NCBI GenBank assembly: GCA_016508695.1
Contig: VNKQ01000014.1
Coordinates: 930,001-994,000 of the forward strand
From: Hyphodiscus hymeniophilus
Lineage: Eukaryota > Ascomycota > Leotiomycetes > Helotiales > Hyphodiscaceae
Direction of reading: 5' to 3'
Length of the DNA stretch: 64,000 nucleotides
In this document: in pieces, positions 34,550 through 45,889 of the stretch
How the letters are laid out: every line of letters begins with the position of its first letter
Numbering within the stretch: position 1 is the stretch's first letter
The notes under the pieces: generated by a model
Told to the model about the DNA's origin: nothing
What the model saw: only the letters and a program-made list of their open reading frames with translations
Databases searched by the model: none
Program-made: the position numbers and the translations under genes

Positions 34550-36901
34550 CTAGTCAGTTGTCTCGCCATCAAGTAACTCCGCCTTCTCCATAACAGCGTC
34601 TTCCAATTCATCGCCGGTCGTCACGGCATCAGAGTCATCATCCGTCCCAGTAGCGCTCGCAAAATCTCCTTCGGTCTTCCTAAGTAGACTTCTCATATCA
34701 TCCTCGCTCAGGATACTTTCAATACTGCCTCTCCTGACGCCGACTCTAGTTTCTCTCCTTCCTCGTTCAATCATTCGCTCGACCTTCAGCCTGTTCGCAA
34801 TGAACTTGAGCTTGGGGAAGCAACTTTGTTGACCCACATGGAGCATCCTTCCTAGTTGCTTCGGATTCGGATCGCTGAGGATTCTCCAAAAATCCGAGAC
34901 GATAGATCGTGGCCAAATTGTAATCGTACCGGAAAACTGTTGCAGCCATATCTCACTCCAGTCTTGGCCCAATGGTCGAGGGAGTAATTCCAGGTGCCTG
35001 ACAACCTTGAGCCACTTGTTCAGATCAAGTTTCAGATACTGCTCTGTTGCTGAGCCCAGGAAGCCGCCTCGCCAGCCGCGACCTTTTCTATGAGTGACAG
35101 GCTGACCAACGGCACCACGGGACGAGAAAAAGAACAAGTTGATGTGTGGATTGACTTGACTGACAATACTAAAGTTGACGTTGAAATGAAGGTTCAACGC
35201 CTTCAGGGGAATGTCGGTTCGTAGACTGCCGTCCTTCCATTTGTGGCCAAATGAATATGGAACGAGATTACCTTCTCGAGTCTTCATCATCAGCACTACC
35301 GGATTCAGAATTCCTGGTACAGCTGCGGAAGCAAGCACAGCGGACCAGATCACGCAGTCTGGACTGGTGAGGTAGTTGGTCAATATAGTGGGTGAGTGAG
35401 GATCAGCCGGAACGCAAGAAACGTTCAAAATCCTACCAGTCCGCTCATACGCCTCGCGGAAGGTCATGCTTCCTCTGCAAAACCAGGAGCATCTTCGTGC
35501 CCAGTCTAAAGAGTCGAATCTGGCTCCTGTCTTCCACCATCTGGGCCCCCAGACAGTGAATGCTTCCGAGCAAGCATTTATTCGACCAGCGAGAGCGGGG
35601 ACAAGCAGCTTCTTCAATTCTTCGTTCGTTCTCGTAGCCACCAAAGCTGCTACAAGAGCCCCACCAGACGTCCCAGTAATGACCTCTGGTAGGAGATCTG
35701 CATCTAACATAGCTTTTATCACGCCGAAGTGGTAGTACGCAAAGGAAGCACCTCCAGACAAGCATAGGGCTGTCCTTCCGAAATTTGTATGCATTCGTTT
35801 GAAGAGTGTCCGCTTCTCCTCGGCTTCGAGCAGAGTAGTCTTCGTCAGGATCGATACCCCTTTTTCAACTATAGAGGTCAGTATCTGAAGTGAATTAAAT
35901 GCTCGAATGCAAACCTTCATCAATAAATTGCTGGACAAGATCTTTCGTGCCGTAGTACGTCTGGGAATATAACCTTGAGTTCTCTACCCCGACGAAATTG
36001 TTTTTCACACAAGCCTCAATCAGGGCCTTCAAGTCTTCGACGGCTTTTAATTTCCTTGCTGGGGCAAGACTCCCACTGCTCTTCTCCTCATCCTCAATCG
36101 TCCTTCTACATTTACGAATCTGATCGAGTACTCTTCTGACCGTTTTGTGATCGTAGTACGCATAGGCATCTTCGGTTTTCCATTTGTCGTTCCCAAGAAA
36201 TGTATCCAATTCCTTCGCCTCAGTTACCCAGTCCGCATAGTTCGTCGTAGCTTGTAGCGTCTTCCTCAACTTCTCTCGTTTCCCCCTCCACGCGATGAAG
36301 TGTTCTGCAGCCGGTCAGCAAAGTTCTAGCAAGAGTGGACGCTTCTCTCCCTCTCGATCATCGTACCATACAGCCAAATATATAATCTGGTAAACAAATA
36401 ACTAATCCCAAGACCAGTTACCCAAGCACTCACAATCCCCAGCAACGGCCATTTCAAGAGCGTATAAAGGTATCCCTCTCTTGTTTCATCTCTAGTCCTT
36501 CTCGGCGTCTTGAGCCCTTTCTTCTTGTCCGCCTTCCTCCTACCCTTTGCAAACTTCTTCGGATTGACAGGCGCCCAATCATTCTGTGCCGTAATAAACA
36601 AGCTACTCTGGCTCGCACTTGCGCCTGTCCTGCCCCGCGAGCTGTCGAGACTCGTGCGACTTGGGCTGGCAGTGCCATTATGGGGGATCGAGGGAGAGCG
36701 CGCGAATGAGGAGTTGGATTGACTTCGTGACAATAATTCATCTGTCGAAGGAGAAGGATCGGGAGCCGAGAGAGCTTGAGCGAAAGCTTGGAGGTGAGCT
36801 TCGCTCAAGAACTCGCGCTTGAAATCGGGGAGGAGGTCTTCATCATAGCCTTCTTGGGAGAGGGGTGAAGGCCCGTCAGTGCTGTGGCGAAGGTCTGCCA
36901 T
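34550..36901 (-). CDS. Patatin-domain triacylglycerol lipase/phospholipase (DUF3336)
   Basis: Lipid-droplet or ER-associated acyl hydrolase related to the Tgl3/4/5 and plant SDP1 group. Exons in transcript order: 36901-36367, 36304-35915, 35868-34550; about 747 aa. The N-terminus is a disordered Ser-rich region. A membrane segment lies at about 151-172 (WPLLGIVSAWVTGLGISYLF), then the DUF3336 part (LYEHFIAWRGKREKLRK, DKWKTEDAYAYYD, SRLYSQTYYGTKDLVQQFIDEV). The patatin domain carries the oxyanion loop CLSGGASFAYYHFG, the nucleophile Ser376 in GTSGG and the catalytic Asp521 in KDGSLRTDIP. The C-terminus is acidic and disordered. The catalytic dyad is intact, so the enzyme should be active. It lies on the same strand as SAR1, 589 bp downstream of it; a shared role is not shown. 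Confidence 0.92.
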
Positions 36902-37490
36902 TTCTGCAGATTCTAACTTTGGTTTAAGAGGGGATTTCGAAGATGCATGGTGCTCCTGGGGTTGTCGTATGGGAAAGTACTTTTAGCTGCGATTTTATGA
37001 ATTGTTGAGAATGAAGCTCAGCATGGTCTGATGACGTCGGGCGAGTCTCAAAGCACAGGGCAACAGGTCAAAGCCATAACTTAGGATGGATATTTTTGAG
37101 CCTCGACCCCCAAAGACGTGTGCATACGTCCTGCGTGACGAATTGAGAACCAGGATATTTTATCTCATATGTTCGATCTGGTCGTGAATCTCTAATACCT
37201 AGACTAGGTAGGCTGGGACAACCCGCCTAAGCTGCCATCCACATCCACATCAAAAGGGTCAGGAGCAGTTGTTGTGGATCAAACTGTTTAAGAGGAAATT
37301 CTTGATCGCAACTATGCTGGATACAAACGTATTGGCTGGCTTGGAAGGATTGTAAACCCCATGAGTCCCCTAAGCCCTGCCAAAAAGAGCATGAAAAACG
37401 ACCTTTATAGAACTCCGCCCATCGTGATATTCTCCATGAAATACTATCCTCCCGCCTCCCCATTTGTGTCGTTTTGCACATGTCCAGTAT
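36902..37490. other. Intergenic region, no gene seen
   Basis: Between SAR1 (3' end) and the lipase gene (5' end), both on -. It should carry the lipase promoter. No other element is seen. Confidence 0.6.
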
Positions 37491-38419
37491 CTAGACATAC
37501 TGTGACAACCATCTGATAGCCTCGCCGTAGCCTGTCTTAAAGTCAGCCTTGTCTCCATAGTATAAACTTGGCAGCACCCACCCTGTCTCATAACAACCGA
37601 GCACATGAAGACCTCGATGGGCCTAATACCCTCCAATGGAACCTTTCCCTTGCCCGTAGTCTGATACAATCCTAATTGATGTCTCAACTCGTCCTCACTG
37701 ACTGCGTCGGGATGATCGATCTTGTTTCCGAGAATAACGAATGGGACCTTGGATAACTCCTCCATCGAGAGAAGGGCATCGAGTTCGGCTTTTGATTCTG
37801 GCAGACGTTCGTGGTCTTTTGCGTCAACAAGGAAAACGATTCCCGAGACCTCTGGGAAGTAATCCTTCCAGAGACGCCGTGCTAATAAATGTTAGCTAAG
37901 GACTGTGCGGAAAAGCCAGAGTGCAGTTCATACCTTGTTGATGCCCACCAAGATCGAAAGTTGTAAATTTGACATTGCCAATGGCGAGTTCCTCGGATGC
38001 TGCTATGGTGTAAGTAAAAGCGCACGTGCTTGCGCCTTCTATCGCAGAACCAATGCGTTACTCACTGGGGTGCAGAGTAGGTTGGAGGATAGCGACTCGG
38101 TCATTCTGTGCGGTCCTTGGAGTCAGCATATATCCATTGCCTGCAAGATCCAGCAGTTGCCATCCACCACGTGTTGTATCGTGTCCCAACCGCAAGAAGA
38201 TCTGTTTCGACGCACCTTCAGCATGTGCAACAGCGTTGTCTTTCCGGCATTGTCGAGCCCGAGAAAAAGGAGTTTGGCGTGCTTGTTTAGGAGTCCTAAA
38301 GACGCAAGAGTATCCCAGACTTTTCAAAGAAAAAAGAGGTCAGCGCTCTTGCAACTCAAGTCCAGCTGTTTCTGGAGAACTTTGCAGAAGCAATACTCAC
38401 ACCAGTTGACAATCCACAT
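37491..38419 (-). CDS. sar1: Small GTPase SAR1 (COPII coat)
   Basis: GTPase that starts COPII vesicle budding from the ER. Exons in transcript order: 38419-38401, 38319-38216, 38105-38066, 37999-37934, 37881-37582, 37531-37491; 189 aa, the usual SAR1 length. The start MWIVNWFW provides the amphipathic membrane-inserting helix. GTPase motifs: P-loop GLDNAGKT (27-34), switch I TLHPTSEEL, switch II DLGGHQQARRLW, NKID for guanine specificity. The end is the family-typical YGEAIRWLSQYV. The acceptor of exon 4 is TAGCAG; I use the second AG because it gives PTSEEL, while the first would insert one Ala. A gene this conserved and complete is almost certainly essential. Confidence 0.97.
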
Positions 38420-39750
38420 GGTGGGCTGTTGTTCAACAAAGTATCGGGATTTAAGGGGGGCAGAGGTTGTGGGTGATTCGAATTATGGTATGGAAAGTCA
38501 CAATCAGGTTTCCTCGAGCTACGTTGACTTTCCGAGGAGCGATCGCATCACGCTAAAAAAAGATAGTCACGTGCCTTCGGATCGACAGACGCTCTAGGAC
38601 ATCGTTCCATTTCAAAAGCACACGTTGTCTCTCAAAATCAATAACCACTTATTTCCTGTAGGGTGGAAGAAATATGACCTTCTTCAGATAGATCTCTGTC
38701 ATTACGCTTGCCTGTCTATCGCTTCTATATGATACCTAGACCAAAAACTCAGGCTTTTGGCGGGAAGCTTGAGCAAGAAGGAATAACGTTGGTTCATTTT
38801 TCAGATCTGCCTATTTTTCTGACCTGGCAGGCTGGCTAGCCTGGCCATCTCTTAAGGGCCAGTCACATGAGGGTGAACAATTTACCTCAAGTCGCAAAAG
38901 CATGTTATCCTTTCAGTCACCTCTGAAGCGTTCACCCCGAGCCCCATGCATACCAGGTGAGTGAGCGATTGGTATATACTGGACTTGATGCATGCCAAGA
39001 ACAACATTTGTTGATAGAGTTGTTTCATCTACTAATAACAAATATCATTCATCTCTGACGATCTCGCCTTACCTCACCCCTTTCCAGTCTGTCATAAGAG
39101 ATAACTCCGGTGCCTTTCTAAAATACGAAAGTATAATTCCACTCCAAAAGATCTGCTCTCCTATGATTGCCAAGGGGCTACTCTCATGTCAACAGGACAG
39201 CCATTTTGCTTCTACTACAAATAATCAGCGTTTTCTACATACCCATTGTGGCGCTGAATATGTACAAAACGACCGTCCATAAGGTTAGATTGGGATAGCA
39301 ATTATCATAGCGGAGGAAAATTGATGATGAAGTGTAAAAAGCTTCATTTGGAATGCTAGCTACTCTTTCACAGCACCCTCAGAAGCAACGCTAGCCACCT
39401 TGCCAAAAGATATGACAAACGACAGTATCCCCATGATGCAGGCGTATGCGAGTTCCCAGACAAATCTCAACCGAGAATTCCGACCAGATGCAACCACGCT
39501 ATGCTTTGCCGCGAATAAGGGCCCAAAGGTATCTTCCCTAGCTCTCATGAGTTGATGAAATGCCAAAACGAAAGGTAATATAAAAAGTATGCAACGAAGG
39601 TGTATGTACAAATCTTTCCAGACTAGCCATCTCTCGAGTGCTCGATGAAGGAAGTGAAAAGCGTATTTACAAAAAGAAGTGAATAACGCAATAGAGTGTA
39701 GTGGAACAGCTTTTGTGGGCTGTCCAAACACCGTGTCTGCGAAGACGTGT
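38420..39750. other. Intergenic region, no gene seen
   Basis: 1.3 kb between the DUF2457 gene (3' end) and SAR1 (5' end), both on -. It should contain the SAR1 promoter. A 123-codon minus frame at 39,360-39,731 has two hydrophobic stretches but starts with GTG and has no family resemblance. Nothing else is seen. Confidence 0.55.
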
Positions 39751-42090
39751 CTAAGCAGACAACATGTATGGGGCTTGAGCTCCAGTGGTCTTGCCAGCCA
39801 TGTGGAGACCGACTTCTCTCATCCTCTCCGCGCCTTTGCCTGGTAAAGGTCTACGTTCGGGTTGGTTCTTGCCTTTGCCTTTGTAGAGCTTCTCCTTGCG
39901 ATAATGACGCTTTCTCTCGAGCCCCTTGACAATATCGATGGCCTTGCGGACGTGGCCATCTGTGCCTTCATCGGTACCATTGCCGTTGGCAGCTGCAAGC
40001 TGGGAGGCACGATACTGACGGCAGAAGGGGTTGGGCGTCCGAGGAAGAGACTTGGTGTGGGTCAATCCTGGTCTCGACCCAAGAGGAGCGAATGGAATGG
40101 CCAAGGATGTTGCATGAAAAGTTGGCGATCCTGCTGGTGATCGTATAGTCCGAGCAGGTGGAGGGGAATTGATTCGTTTTGGCGAGTGACCGAAAAGTTT
40201 CCGAGGTGGAGGTGATCGAAGGCGTGTCTTAGGTGGAGGGGGTGAATGCATTCTTCTCGCAGGTGGCGGTGGTGAATGCAATCTCCTTCCGTTCGGCGCT
40301 GGTGAACGCGGTCGTCTTGGTGATGGAGCAGGTGATTTGCGACGATTCGCGACAGAACGGCGTCTTCCTTGTTGTTCCTCATCAGAGTCCTCGAATTTTC
40401 CATGAAGCCAAACATTTTCCTCGCTATCGTTGGCTGGCTCGAGGACATCATGCTCGTCCTCTTCATCATCAGGTTCCGAGGTAGGAAAGCTAGGGTCAAT
40501 ATCTTGAGGTGTGCGCTTGTGCTTTGCGAACTTCCTAGCCTCCATGCAAGACACATAGGCATCCTCAAGAGGACGATCCTCGTCTAAAGTACCGCAAACG
40601 AAGTCTGTGCTGTCAGGAAGATCTGGGGTACCAGGACGGATCTTGATAGGACGACGCCGAGGTATTCTGGCCTCATTCGTGTTTTGAGGTGGGCTCATAT
40701 GATTGAGCGAGTCAATGGAAGAAGCAGATGCAGTTCTGTGGGCTGATGCTCGGTGTGGGGCTGTCTCCCGTTCTACATACTTCCGGCTTGGTGTCCAGAA
40801 TGCGAACTCTCCTCCATCACTCTCATCGTCTGAATCCGCAAAGCCAGCTTCATTGTCGGTCTCGTTGCCATCTGATGCGTCTTCGTCAGAGCGGTCCATC
40901 GAGTCTCCGTCGTCATCATCCTCCTCAAAATCATTATCTTCTTCCGAATCGTCCTCCTCTCCATCTTCGTCCTCCTCTTCGTCTTCTTCCAATGCTTCTT
41001 CCTCTGCTTCGTTCCCAAGCCGACGAATGGCATTCTCCATCTTCAAGGTATCATTGATGGTAAGTCTCTTCCTAGGATTGTCAGATTCCTTTCGAATCCA
41101 ATCATCCTCCTCCATTTGTTCACTGGCAAATTCGTGGAACCGAGTAGCTTCAGAAGACTGAATAGTCTTTTCGTCGAGGTCAATATACTTCGACTTCATC
41201 CGTACCGCTACAGGACTTTGAGATGCTCTTCTGATAGTTGATGAAGAGTCGCGTTGAGAGCGTGCCGGCATATTTGGACGCGGGGACTTCCTCGTCATTG
41301 ATGGCGATCGAGCCCCATTCCGTTTCACCGTCTCAGCAACTTTCGGTGTTGTAGAAGAGGAAATTTTGGGGGCTTCAACTATGGTTGTTTCTGTCCTGCT
41401 TGGTTTGGCCGTCGAGGACTTCGAGTTATTGCCACAAGCAAATTTAATACGGCATTGTCGTTTTGGTTCTTCAGCAGCAGGGACAGTAGCGGGGGGTGCT
41501 ATCGCTTTGGTAACAGGGACTTTCGATCCGCAGGCGAATCTAATACAACTAGGCCTTGGTTTTGCAACGACAGGTGATTGGGTCATCGGAGACACACTGA
41601 CTTCGGCAACAATCTCAGGCGAGATGGGAATCATCGGCTCAGTCCTTGCGACAGGTATAGTGGAAGGTAATGATGTCTTTGCTGCCACTGAATAGGAAGC
41701 AAAGCTGGTATATGTAGTTTTCGGAAAGGGCGGGCTAGGTGTATTTGTTCTGGCAGGGCTTGTCAAGCCACCATCGCTGGTAAGTTCTGCCGTCGAAGCA
41801 AGACTGGCATTGCTCATCATCGATCTTCGACGAGACAAGTCTGCGGCAACATGTATATCTGATTTTGTGTCGGTCTCAGGTCTGTGGAGAGCTTTCGTGA
41901 GAAGACTCTCCTTCCGCCCAGACTGTGGTCGTACATGAGACTTGTGAAAGACCTCCGGGTGGACAACTTCGGTTTGGGGTGAACGATGATCCGGTGGTTC
42001 ATCGACTTCAGCGGCATCTTCATCCCCCAATGCTGTGTCCATGTTTGTTGTAGGCTGTTGCCCCCATTTGAAGTAGTCCGTGAGCGCCAT
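39751..42090 (-). CDS. DUF2457 (PF10446) protein, largely disordered
   Basis: Intronless frame of 779 aa matching the fungal DUF2457 family, whose role is not established. From the N-terminus: MALTDYFKWGQQ, a Ser/Thr/Pro-rich region, two copies of a Cys motif (SCIRFACG at 181-188 and CRIKFACG at 213-220), a very acidic block at 361-428, then the conserved core with FAFWTPSRKYVE, DFVCGTLDEDRPLEDAYVSCMEARKFAKHK and PQDIDPSFPTSEPDDE. After that come repeats of the type RR-(L/M)-HSPPPP (about residues 600-680) and a basic Lys/Arg tail. The mix of acidic block, SP repeats and basic tail suggests a nuclear or RNA-associated protein, but that is inference. The start is the first ATG, matching the conserved short N-terminus. 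Confidence 0.88.
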   Translation of the reverse strand: MALTDYFKWGQQPTTNMDTALGDEDAAEVDEPPDHRSPQTEVVHPEVFHKSHVRPQSGRKESLLTKALHRPETDTKSDIHVAADLSRRRSMMSNASLASTAELTSDGGLTSPARTNTPSPPFPKTTYTSFASYSVAAKTSLPSTIPVARTEPMIPISPEIVAEVSVSPMTQSPVVAKPRPSCIRFACGSKVPVTKAIAPPATVPAAEEPKRQCRIKFACGNNSKSSTAKPSRTETTIVEAPKISSSTTPKVAETVKRNGARSPSMTRKSPRPNMPARSQRDSSSTIRRASQSPVAVRMKSKYIDLDEKTIQSSEATRFHEFASEQMEEDDWIRKESDNPRKRLTINDTLKMENAIRRLGNEAEEEALEEDEEEDEDGEEDDSEEDNDFEEDDDDGDSMDRSDEDASDGNETDNEAGFADSDDESDGGEFAFWTPSRKYVERETAPHRASAHRTASASSIDSLNHMSPPQNTNEARIPRRRPIKIRPGTPDLPDSTDFVCGTLDEDRPLEDAYVSCMEARKFAKHKRTPQDIDPSFPTSEPDDEEDEHDVLEPANDSEENVWLHGKFEDSDEEQQGRRRSVANRRKSPAPSPRRPRSPAPNGRRLHSPPPPARRMHSPPPPKTRLRSPPPRKLFGHSPKRINSPPPARTIRSPAGSPTFHATSLAIPFAPLGSRPGLTHTKSLPRTPNPFCRQYRASQLAAANGNGTDEGTDGHVRKAIDIVKGLERKRHYRKEKLYKGKGKNQPERRPLPGKGAERMREVGLHMAGKTTGAQAPYMLSA

Positions 42091-42499
42091 GTTTCCCTGA
42101 CGGATGGATTATTCGACAGGAGCTCAAGGAAGAGATAATATGGAGATGATTGCGTTATGAGAGACGGTGGTCTCTCAAAGGTATTGAAGATTGCTTGTGG
42201 TTATGGTCGCGGTTGGGTGGCGACAAGGGAAGGAGTGCTCGCGATGGTTGGATCGTGGAGGACAATCGGATCGAGGGGTTTTGAGTCTTCGCAAAACTCT
42301 AGAAGTAATCGGAACTGATCTGTTGACCTACGCCTACGCTGATGGGTCTCGCTGTTGTCGCTGGCTTTCGCAAGCCAAGCTCAAGAACCGCTGTTCGATA
42401 AAGGGTGTCCAGCAGGACAGTGTCGCTATAAATTCTGACAGGAGGACATGATGACGGGTTGTTGAGAAATCCTGGTATACTTCAGAGAAGCAGAAAGGG

Positions 42500-43069
42500 A
42501 TGTGTGTCTTGTTTCGAGGTGGATGTGAGCGAGTGGTGAACTCGTTGGAAGGTAGTTGTGGGAAGTATTCGGAATATGACGTTCAGGGCAGGGCTCGGGT
42601 GGGTGTTGGTTTGGCTGCGCACGAACGTGGAAAAACAAGTCCGAGAGAATGCGCGATGCCTGACAAATATAGAAAGCCTTACTCAGAGAGTCAGACTCCG
42701 CGCTCTTTTAGCAGGCACAGCCAGGAAGGCTCTGGCCGTTCGATTGTGAATGATTCGATGCTTAAGAGAAGAGTCCTGCTCTCCGGCGCTCACGGGAACG
42801 AGGACGAGATCGAGGGAGTTTGTTGTCTTGGTGTGTGGGAAAAGCTTGAGCTTTTTGGGGCTTTGAGAGACTTTCGGTGTGGGCAAACTACCTTAGGTAA
42901 GTTCTGCTATTGCGGGTTGGGGCGGATGCAAATGAATGGGTCCAAGAATGCAACCGAGAACGAGATATTGGACAAAGGCGGTTTCAAACCAATGCCAGAA
43001 AGAGCAGATCACGGTAAGAATGCTCTCGGAGATGTCTCCAATTCATTGATTCCATCGAAAATTACATAG
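42500..43069 (+). CDS. Unrecognised open frame, 189 codons
   Basis: ATG-started frame 410 bp upstream of the DUF2457 start, on the opposite strand. The translation (MCVLFRGGCERVVNS at the start) has no recognised domain, signal peptide or membrane segment. It may be a small gene or only the upstream region of the DUF2457 gene. Confidence 0.18.
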   Translation: MCVLFRGGCERVVNSLEGSCGKYSEYDVQGRARVGVGLAAHERGKTSPRECAMPDKYRKPYSESQTPRSFSRHSQEGSGRSIVNDSMLKRRVLLSGAHGNEDEIEGVCCLGVWEKLELFGALRDFRCGQTTLGKFCYCGLGRMQMNGSKNATENEILDKGGFKPMPERADHGKNALGDVSNSLIPSKIT

Positions 43070-43244
43070 TTTTGGGTGAGAATTAGCAAATATTTTGATT
43101 CCATTGTCGGAAGCAGCCCAGTGGTCTGTCCTCGTTGGTGGCCACACCCGGATGCGCCCTCCAGCCTAAGGACGTTCGCCCTTGAATAGATCTTCAGTCC
43201 CGCTAAGATTTGAATAAGCTGTGTGATGTGCGTGCCCTACAGTA

Positions 43245-43275
43245 CCGACTGACTGTACTGACTGTACTGTACTGC
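43245..43275. repeat. Short repeat of TACTG/GACTG units
   Basis: About six imperfect pentamer units in a row, overlapping the TACTGTAC motif found elsewhere between genes. It lies in a region without genes. Confidence 0.7.
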
Positions 43276-45889
43276 TAAAGATATGATCGGATCGTATCTC
43301 CTTGTGCAGCACAAGATGGAGGAGTTCTGATTGTTAGGCGCGGCAGCACAGGAATGATCCCACCGCCCGTTTGCTCTCTGTTGCCCTCCTCCTCCTCCCA
43401 TGTCGAGGACGGAAGTTCTTCCAGGCTAGAGAGATGCGGGGTCTTTCACTTTGAGCTTGAAACATGTTCATGTTTTCTCGGCGTGGGGGCAACCTCTGAT
43501 CTTTGGACGGCGCTGACCTGATATCTCGCCATCGTCGTCATTCTCCCAGTCCTGCTGGTCAGGATAACCCATATGTAGTTCTATTATTACAGCACTACTT
43601 GGCTGGATACATGCGACATGCATGCCCGCTTTTGCCCGCTTTGTCTCTGATGAGAAGCTTGGTATTGGTTGGTACACCAGTAAAATCGCAATCTTCCTGT
43701 GTGTTCCGTAAGTTCGAGGACGGTCCGCGCCCCTACCCTTCCTTCCTGCATGAGAAATTACGATCTTTGCCCTATCGTCCAATAGCAGGTCGGCCAAAGT
43801 CCTCTCTTCTAAAGTTGCGACTTCATCCTGACCGCCAAATGTACCCCACATTCTGTTTCTCTGACCCCTCTTCCCTCTTTCGCAATCCTCGACCCGTCGA
43901 AACGTTGCTCGTCTGTCCCAAGCCCGCCAACTACTGCAAGGCAAACGAGCACTTGCCTGCGCTTGAAGTGATGCAGGAAATAGTGCGACCGTGAGAATTT
44001 CCGAGATGGTTTCGCCCTGCGTGCTCGTGACGCTTCTAAACGAACCCCATTTTAGTCGAGTACGAGTCCAAGACCGGCGGTGTAGCTGAGTGAGATTCTC
44101 ACATTCCACACAGCACTTGATGTCAAGAGCTGACAATTATATACTGTCCACCAGACAGGTTGCATGCCTTGCTGGCTGCCTCTGGGCAGATGAGAGAATG
44201 AAGCGCTTTCAACTGACCGGATGCGCACGGTTTCTACTGAGATCGGATGTCTTCTTCATGGCCGGCTATGAATTTATGAAAGGCAAGGACGATCCGGCGG
44301 AAGAACCTGCCAAAAGGAGATTATTGCGACCATATTTTGCAGGACGGCCGATCTGAACGTGCAGCATAAAGGTATCTCCTGCACACGCTGCACAGGGGGA
44401 AGGTCCGATCTCCACAGCGTGGCTGCTGGACGTGAGGGATTTCTCTCCTCCAGTCGATTTTTTTGAAGGGCGAAAGGATGGCCGGGATTGGAAGAATGGT
44501 TGAGGCCTTTAGTAATCACGGCGCTAATCGCGAGACTCTACACTGCACGTGATGAGGGCTCGATCCTTTGAAAATTTACACGATCATGTATTTGAGACTA
44601 TCCAGATGTTGAGACTTTTCGCTAAGAAATCATGTGGTACAGCAGGTAGGTGTATGTTGTACTTCTTCTTGGTCAATACTTGGCAGGGGGAATCTAGATC
44701 ACAATGGTTCCGGTGATATCACGTGACTGACGACAAGCTCAAGCTCCTCGTGCCTTATTTCTTTTGCTAAAGCTGTGATCCTTTTCCCCGTCACTCGGTC
44801 ATGACTTTTGTTCCACGCGTCGGTACTGCCAAAAAGGTATTGAATATCCCGACGATCAGCTTTTCGCTCTGGCGTAATTGGATCAAGGGACTCGGAGCGC
44901 TATGAGATCTGCTCGGGCACGAGAAGAAACAAACTTGCTTGCATTACGCCCGAGACATCCTCCAATGTACTACTCATCACAAGAAAAGAGACGCATCAAT
45001 GACAGCAGCATTCTCGCTGCCTTACATTTCTTTCCGATTTTTACTTGTTTATCTAGAGACTAAGCCAAGCACAGCACTTGAAGCTGACGATTCCTAGCAA
45101 TCTGCCAATGATATCTTCCTGCGCTCTCGCATGCCATTTATACAACTGGCAGTACTACTGCGGTCGCTGTCCTGAAAGACTGAGGCTGAGATTGTTACTG
45201 CGCAACAGATCGTCAGTATGATCTACAAATTTTCATTCCCGATAATTAACTTCGAGACGAAGTGTTTCTTCCTAAAGTTGTTTAGCGTTGAGGCCAAATA
45301 AAAATACAAGATAGAGGGGTTTGGAGTCCGATCAGTTACACTTGTAATGACCCCAGTTCGGAAACGTGAGGTTTATCCTACCTGACTAGACTTCGCTGTG
45401 TGCTTGAAGTGCCCGAAACTATCCGAGATGCGCTCCTCAGTTGCTTGGAAAATCACCAGATTTTGATCCGTCGATCGTTTCAACGATTCGGATAAGTACG
45501 TACACGTATCACTCTCAACCACGCCCGGCAATCTATCAACCGCTCGGAGCATGTGCAAGACTCGGAACGCAGATCGCGGCTTGTAGTGAGGTTGTCAACT
45601 GGAAGGTTTTGCAATAAAGAAGTCAAGTTGACCAGCTGAGAGATGCCGAAAGCCGGTATTTTCATGAACTACCTACAGATTGATATCTCAATTGATGATA
45701 ATGAAAGTGCAAGGGGGTAAATAGCGGGGATATGCTTCTCGACGAGCCAATAGATAATACAAATTCCCTGTTCCGTTCAAGAAAGTCATGTCCAGGAAAG
45801 TTCTCATTCAACTCTATGATGTGGTCCTAATCTGTGTACTCCATACTCCGTCTCCTTCAGTCAACCGAAATCTGTTAATTCGTCACTGG

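Larger units (their letters stand above)
42091..45889. other. Gene-poor 3.8 kb region
   Basis: No recognisable gene. It includes the probable promoter and leader of the DUF2457 gene (42,091-42,600), an unrecognised ATG-started frame at 42,500-43,069, a TACTG/GACTG-type short repeat at about 43,245-43,275, a CTC-rich run near 43,387, and overlapping long frames on both strands at 43,468-44,136 that start without ATG. 44,550-45,880 shows nothing. Confidence 0.5.

Noticed and set aside
39360..39731. 123-codon minus-strand frame with two hydrophobic stretches
   Set aside because: Starts with GTG, lies directly downstream of the DUF2457 gene, probably its 3'UTR.
40703..41161. Serine-rich plus-strand frame of 152 codons
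   Set aside because: Antisense shadow of the acidic block of the DUF2457 protein.
43468..44136. 222-codon minus-strand frame
   Set aside because: Starts with TTG, overlaps a 163-codon frame on the other strand, and has no recognised domain.
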